A stretch of 64,000 nt of DNA. Source: Byssochlamys sp. IMV 00236 (lineage: Eukaryota > Ascomycota > Eurotiomycetes > Eurotiales > Thermoascaceae). The stretch's first letter is position 1, and every line of letters begins with the position of its first letter. The stretch is from positions 1 to 64,000 of the forward strand of contig MSJH02000807.1 in assembly GCA_001931875.2 (NCBI GenBank), given 5' to 3'. A program made the translations under genes and the position numbers. Below the pieces are notes generated by a model. That model ran no database searches. It was not told the origin of the DNA and worked only from the letters and a program-made list of their open reading frames with translations. This document shows positions 58,394 through 64,000 of this stretch, piece by piece.

Positions 58394-61138
58394 ATGTCCG
58401 CGCCCCAGGCTCAGCAGTCCCATGTTCACCCTCGTCGCCGTCCATTAAAGACCGCTGTACCCTCCCTCCCGTCCTCTTCAGACCGTCAGGACTCTGCATC
58501 GCCATGCCCTAGTATGCGTCTGAGGAAGGCAGAGACTTTCCACTCACCTACGTCGCCGTCTGAGGACCGTGACCCCGTTCTCAGCATCCCGTCGTTGCCT
58601 CGACGGTCCCCTACATGCCTGCGGTCGCTCGAGGCCATCGCCGCCGGTGAACAGCGTATGGCTGGTATCTTGGACCGCTTCAATTTGGACTCCCTCTCCG
58701 CATCCACCAAGACCCACGACGACGACCTTCCTGTCCCGAGAGGTATTCTACAGGCTCACGTTGGGCGGACTGACGCAATGGACACGCTCCCGGTCCGCAC
58801 GCACGGTCTGCTCTCGCCGCCAATGGACCAGCCGGAAAAGGCCCCCAGACACCGCCAGCAACTGTCCGACAGCGGTTTGGGTTCTTCCATCAGCAGCAGC
58901 GCGGCACTCTACCCATCTGGCCGTAGCGGGCAAGGTGCGTTGATTTCACCGGACACCTATGCTTCCAATGATATTAACCTATTGCCAGTCAAAGCAGGTC
59001 ACATGTCTGTAGAAGGTTGGAAGCGTGGCTCTACCGAAAGCTTTAAAATGCAGCAGTCTGCCATTACCAGTTCCATCTCCTCTGATATCACAGCTCCCGA
59101 ACGCTCCCAGTTGAGCTTGTCTGCATGCAAGCGGATTGAACGTTATGTCCTTATCCCGATTCTGAAAGAAGACAAGTTGAAACCATTCCACGACCTCGTC
59201 AAGAGTGTTCCCCAGCGGATCGCCAATAAAGAGATTGCCTGTCTCCGTGACCTCGAAAAGACCCTTCTGTGGTTAGCACCGGTAAGTAAATCTCGGAATA
59301 GGGGCGTCTGGGGCACTGCTTATTTTTCGCGCTTGAAGCAATTCTCTCGTTTTTCCAAGGCGTCATATCTCGGTTTCTGCGAGTTTTCGATCCAGTGCAT
59401 TCATACGGCAGTCGGGCATCTTAACGATCGCGAGCAACGACTACCAACCGACCGACCTTACACTAACGGCTACTTTCTCGACCTCGTTGCACAGATTAGA
59501 CAGTACGCAGCTATGATGGCGGCTTCTAGAGAGAGGGCCCGCGCCCGCCGGGCTTCGGCGCAACCCTCGGAGGAGGTGAATGATGACCACGCCGGCGAAC
59601 GCCTCACTCTCGAGGGTGGTCTGTCTCAAAACGGACGGCCAGCTGAGCTGGTCTGCCATAAGGATGGCAAGGCTGTGTCTCTCCGTACAGGAAAACCCTA
59701 TGAAGAAAATTCCGTTCCTACGTTTAAGCGGTCTCTGAGCACCGAGACTCTTGACGATGGGGTAGTCCGTTCCATGGCCCGCCGCAAGAAGAATGCACCT
59801 CCCATGGATATCAACCAAAAGTGCAAAGACTGTGACAAGGTCTTCAAGAGACCATGTGATCTCACGTAAGTGCAAATCTCCCATTCTCCGTTGTGAAGCG
59901 AGCTAACGTATTCTAGGAAACACGAAAAGACGCATAGTCGTCCGTGGAAGTGTTCCGAGCCTTCGTGCAAGTACTTCGAACTCGGATGGCCCACCGAGAA
60001 GGAGAGAGATCGCCATGTTAATGACAAACACTCTACCACTCCAGCTCTGTACAAGTGCAGCTTCTCACCATGCACATACCAGTCTAAGCGCGAGAGCAAC
60101 TGCAAACAGCACATGGAGAAAGCGCATGGATGGGTTTATGTCCGCTCGAAAAACAACGGGAAGACCGGGAAGAAGGGATCAACTCCCTCGTCCATCCCGC
60201 AGACGCCTAGCGTCCCACAGACGCCTAGTATGGCTACACCAATCTCCAATCTCACTGACCACCTGCCCACACCCATGACTGGTCCCGCGCCCTCTCCGTT
60301 TGAACCAGTAATGAGTTACCCCATCGACCCTCCGTTCTCCTTCGCGGATCCGCCTTCTGCCTCGAATGAAGACTTCCAGCTTTTCCCGGATAACAGCCCG
60401 TATGAGGATCCGACTGGCGCTGGTCTTGATGACTTCGGTCCTTTCACTTCGTCAGACTTCGAAGCTTTCCGCGCTCAACTGGAGGCTGCACCTCGCAATG
60501 AGCTTCTCCAGCCCACGGATATCCACCGGCCATCGTTTGACTCTACTGGCACGGCCACCGACTCGATGGGCGCGCCTGGGATCTTCGATGATTCTCCTCT
60601 GACGTCCACCGATAGCAGCATTAACTTTGACATCGACTGGAGCAACATTTCATCGGGTAACATGGACGGGGATTTCACTGCTATGAACATGCAGCTGCTG
60701 ACACCCGACGGCTCTGTCGAGGCGCACGGCATGAATTCGTTTTCTCGAAACCCTTCCATCTGTAATGCTTCCCCTCTTATGCCTCAAGAGTGCAAGATCT
60801 CCTCCCTGTCTCCCGGTGGCCAAGGCAATCTGATGCTCTATTCCCCGTACTCTAGCAACGTCGATGCGGCTTTCACGGATCTTTATAACTGTGGCTGGAG
60901 CGAAAAGCCCATGAATGATTTTACTCTCTACGAGAACGGTGCCAATGCAGGTGGTAATTTTGCAGGAGGAGCAGCCAGGCCCTATGATCTGCACACTGCA
61001 CATGAATCGAACCAGATGTTCCCTCCACTGAACACAGCCAACAATGAGCGGCTTGGAGACCATTCCTGGGCGGGACAATGCTTCGCAACTTCTAATTTCA
61101 ACAACGGTATGATGGATCTGGACGACTATTTGGGTTAG
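58394..61138 (+). CDS. C2H2 zinc-finger transcription factor
   Basis: Exons 58394-59281, 59339-59865 and 59917-61138 give 878 residues. The first 180 are Ser/Pro-rich. A conserved helical domain follows (RIERYVLIPILKEDKLKPFH, ASYLGFCEFSIQCIHTAVGH, DRPYTNGYFLDLVAQIR). A basic stretch (SMARRKKNAP) precedes three zinc fingers at about 458-545: CKDCDKVFKRPCDLTKHEKT with the second His at THS, then CSEPSC...HVNDKH, then CSFSPC...HMEKAH. The C-terminal 300 residues are Ser/Pro/Asp-rich, likely an activation domain. It resembles an Aspergillus C2H2 factor group; ZfpA is a candidate name that I could not verify. The first intron (57 nt) is in frame and open, so its removal is uncertain. The leader is long. 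Confidence 0.85.
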
Positions 61139-62185
61139 CGAGTCTCCAGCTTACATACATTAACTGTCTATTCTTATGGCCACCCTTATTCTTCTTTTCT
61201 TTTCTTCTCTTCTCTTTTCTTTTTAGCGCGGGCGGCGTCCCGACACTTCTTGTCTGTTTTCTATAGCTTACTATTACTTATTTCTGCATGATGAATGAGA
61301 TCTGAGCGCGGTTTACATGTCGCGCTACCCCCCTTCTGCCATGAATTCATTTTGATGGGGCAACTCTGTGGTTTTGATTGCGCTGTGTCGTTCAGTGTTG
61401 GGTTCCTTGATGGTTTGCTTGAGCCGACCTCTCAGCTCATGTAATGTGGAGAAAAGAGAATGAATACTCTAGCTCGTATGAATCAGTCTGGACAGAGAGA
61501 GATAGCAATTGATATTCCATAGCAAGGTTTCTCTTCCATGTACGGAGTACTGTAGCGTAGGTCCAGTCAGCCATTGTGGATTGCTAACTCAGGTCAACTT
61601 CCTTCTAGATCGTAGTCAATTCCGCACAATTGTTTTATTTTCTCCTGCTAAGCACGCCCTTCCCCGCGCTCTGTAGATAGATCAGCGTTATCGCGAATTG
61701 CAAGCTAAGGGTTATCTGCCCCTCAGATTCTGGATGGACTTCCCATTTCGGGACGAGTACGGTGGAGCCCAACATTTACCGCGGGCCATGGAGACCTGCC
61801 AGCAATGATAAGACTTCATTATTATATGGTAGAACAGCCCGGACAGCGGCAGATGACACAGACAATAAAAAGAGGTGCTGCATGTTATCTCCCAGACATT
61901 CCTGTTCAGGTTGGTCCAAGCGGCTGTCATGGGGCTGTTCAATGGATACCTTGTACGAATTGTTTGGTGTCAAGGTACCGTAGAAGTACTGTTATTCAGT
62001 GAAATGAGCAATCTGCCGGCCACAACCGGCAGAATCATAACAAAGAATAATAACTTCAATTCCACAATAGGAAAGTGCATGCGGGTCTCGTTTCGTCGAC
62101 AGTGATATAAAGGTCTCAGTTCTCTCTCCCGCAAGTCTTCTGCCAATGTGCTCAACTCCTGTAGCTACAGCAGTGAACAACAACC
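61139..62185. promoter_or_regulatory. C2H2 factor 3' region and amine-oxidase promoter
   Basis: A TTTTC/TTCTC pyrimidine run at about 61187-61226 lies just after the factor's stop. Four HGATAR-type sites stand upstream of the amine oxidase: 61688-61693, 61712-61717, 61806-61811 and 61885-61890. TATAAAG at 62106-62112 is 80 bases before the ATG and is a good TATA box. One copy of the 11-mer repeat is at 61540-61550. Confidence 0.45.
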
Positions 62186-64000
62186 ATGAATCTGGATACG
62201 ACCTCGATAGCAGGCTGGACCATCTACCATGATGGGGATGATGACAAAGCTGCAGTCCCCCAAAAGTCGAGCACGATTCCTCACCCGTTAGGTACGTTGG
62301 TTGTGTTACTCGTATGTACATCTAGGTTGCCTACTGACTGTCGATCCAGATCAGCTCTCAGTGACAGAGATTCCCATCGTGGCGCAATTGATCCGCCAAT
62401 ATGCGAGCCCCAAGAAAGTCAAGTTCAACTGCATCACGCTACGAGAGCCATTAAAGAAGGAGTATGCTGCTTTCCGTCGTGGAGAGAGCCCCCATCCCGA
62501 TAGACGCGCGTTTTCGATCGTTCTGGAGCAAGGGACCTGCAATGTCGCAGAGGTCATTGTTAACCTGACTACAAGCTGCGTTGAACAATGGAAGATTGTG
62601 AAGGACGTGATGCCTACATTGACTCTTGAGGACCTCGATGTGACGGAGCGTGTGGCAAAGAGTGACACCCGTGTGATCGAGGCCTGCGAGGCGATTGGCA
62701 TTACGGATATGTCCAGGGTCTTCTTCGACGCGTGGGCCATCGGTATCGATGAGCGCTGGGGATTCGAGCGTCGCTTGCAACAGGGTCTTGCCTACTATAG
62801 GAATTCCGCCAATGATAACCAATATGCTCATCCGCTTGACTTTGCCGTGGTGGTGGACACGGAAACAGAGGAAGTCCTCAGCGTGGACATACGACTTGTC
62901 AATGGGGAACGGACCAGGATTCCTTTGGATGAACACAATTACCTCCCTGAGTTCATTGGCAGGTCTTACAAGATGGACCAATTGAAGCCCATAAATATCA
63001 CACAGCCAGAAGGCGTTTCTTTCCAGATGAAGGGAAATGAACTGTCGTGGGCTGGATACAAAATGCACATTGGGTTCAACTATCGTGAAGGCATTGTCAT
63101 CTCTGATGTCCGAATCGATGACCCATACGAGAACCGTGAACGCACCCTCTTCAACAGGATCAGCGTTGCTGAGATGGTTGTCCCTTACGGTTCTCCCGAC
63201 GCCCCTCACCATAAGAAACATGCTTTCGACGTCGGAGAGTATGGCAGCGGTCTGATGACCAATTCACTCCAGTTGGGTTGCGACTGCAAGGGTGCTATCC
63301 ATTACCTTGATGCTGTCCTGTCGACAGCAAAGGGTGAGGCTGCTATTGTCAAGAATGCAGTCTGCATTCACGAAGAAGACAATGGTCTGCTGTATAAGCA
63401 TACCGACTTCCGCGATGGAAGCGTGATCTCAGCGCGCGACCGCAAGCTCATTATCTCGCAGATCATCACTGCTGCAAACTATGACTATGCGTTCTATCAC
63501 ATCTTTTCCCTGGACGGAACCTACAAGCTTGAAGTCAAGCTGACTGGCATGCTCAACACCTATTGTATGCATCCTACAGAACAAGCTGCCCCCTATGGCA
63601 CTGAAGTTGCTAGAAACATCACTGCACAGAACCACCAGCACATTTTCTCGCTCAGGATCGATCCTGAAATAGACGGTCCGAACAACACAGTCATTCAGAG
63701 CGACGCTGTCGCTGGTGACGAGCCTGTTGGGTCTCATGGGAACCGATACGGCAATGCTTTCTACAGCAAGAAGACGCCCCTGAAAACATCCCTTGAAGGG
63801 GCCGTCGACTACTGCCACGAAACAAGCCGCTCGTGGGATATTGTCAATCCCAACATAATAAATCCCATCTGCAAGAAACCAGTCGCTTACAAGATCATCA
63901 ACAACCAATGCCCTGGTCTGCTAGCTAAACCCGGAAGCACAGTCTACAAGCGCGCAGGATTTGCCCGCAAATCCCTCTGGGTTCTCCCCTACCGAGACTA
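62186..64000 (+). CDS. copper amine oxidase (topaquinone), 3' end beyond the window
   Basis: Exons 62186-62291 and 62350-64000+ give 585 residues before the window ends; the rest, including the third copper His, lies outside. The first exon encodes 35 residues not usual in short fungal forms, then HPLDQLSVTEIPIVAQLIRQ opens the N2/N3 domains. Catalytic landmarks match Hansenula-type peroxisomal amine oxidase: base Asp329 in HAFDVGEYGSG, topaquinone precursor Tyr413 in AANYDYAFYH, and copper ligands His464 and His466 in NHQHIFSLRI. The enzyme oxidises primary amines to aldehydes, ammonia and hydrogen peroxide. Localisation cannot be judged without the C-terminus. The upstream GATA sites fit nitrogen control. 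Confidence 0.93.

Noticed and set aside
1..64000. Search for a biosynthetic cluster, CRISPR array, prophage or intact transposon
   Set aside because: No polyketide or peptide synthase, no direct-repeat array, no transposase or reverse-transcriptase motifs were found. The DUF4243 gene alone does not make a cluster.

Overview
The window looks like nuclear DNA of a filamentous ascomycete, most likely an Eurotiales mould (Aspergillus/Penicillium type). The reasons are dense genes on both strands, short GT..AG introns (mostly 45-115 nt) with CTAAC/CTGAC-like branch points, and proteins typical of that group (VID27, PEX6 with a degenerate first AAA domain, GH5_12 glycosidase, questin-oxidase-like enzyme, fungal C2H2 factor). 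No tRNA, rRNA, CRISPR array or intact transposon was found. Splice models were built by eye and checked for frame continuity.

Region 1-28.8 kb is mostly housekeeping: VID27, TRM10, the complex I subunit NDUFA13/GRIM-19, karyopherin MSN5 (11 exons), a cytosolic GH5_12 steryl/ceramide glucosidase ending in a CaaX box, the TPR protein SKI3, RMI1, VPS51, a Bles03/DUF1917 protein, a small DUF1772-like membrane protein, DPH7 and RPN12. Several pairs are divergent with compact shared promoters (TRM10/NDUFA13, GH5/SKI3, RMI1/VPS51).

Region 29-48 kb is accessory and nutritional. A Dal5/SOA1-type MFS permease and a TauD/JLP1-type 2-oxoglutarate dioxygenase are divergent across a 1.86-kb spacer and plausibly form a sulfonate sulfur-scavenging module. 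The spacer holds a perfect 13-bp inverted repeat and a possible gene relic. Next come a UBE3D-like E2-binding protein with an unusually long intron, a questin-oxidase-like (DUF4243) enzyme, a secreted Thr/Val-rich protein with a C-terminal carbohydrate-binding-like domain, and an amino-acid/GABA-type permease split into 19 exons behind several GATA sites.

Region 48-64 kb holds PEX6, an unrecognised 311-residue protein, a 3.6-kb gene-poor stretch, a C2H2 zinc-finger transcription factor, and the 5' two-thirds or more of a copper amine oxidase that runs off the window end. PEX6 and the amine oxidase both point to peroxisomal metabolism. Permease, amine oxidase and the sulfonate module together give a nitrogen/sulfur scavenging flavour, but nothing shows that they act as one cluster. 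No clearly new system is evident. The best leads are the sulfonate module with its hairpin, the CaaX-tailed glycosidase, the Thr/Val-rich secreted protein and a MITE-like foldback element.
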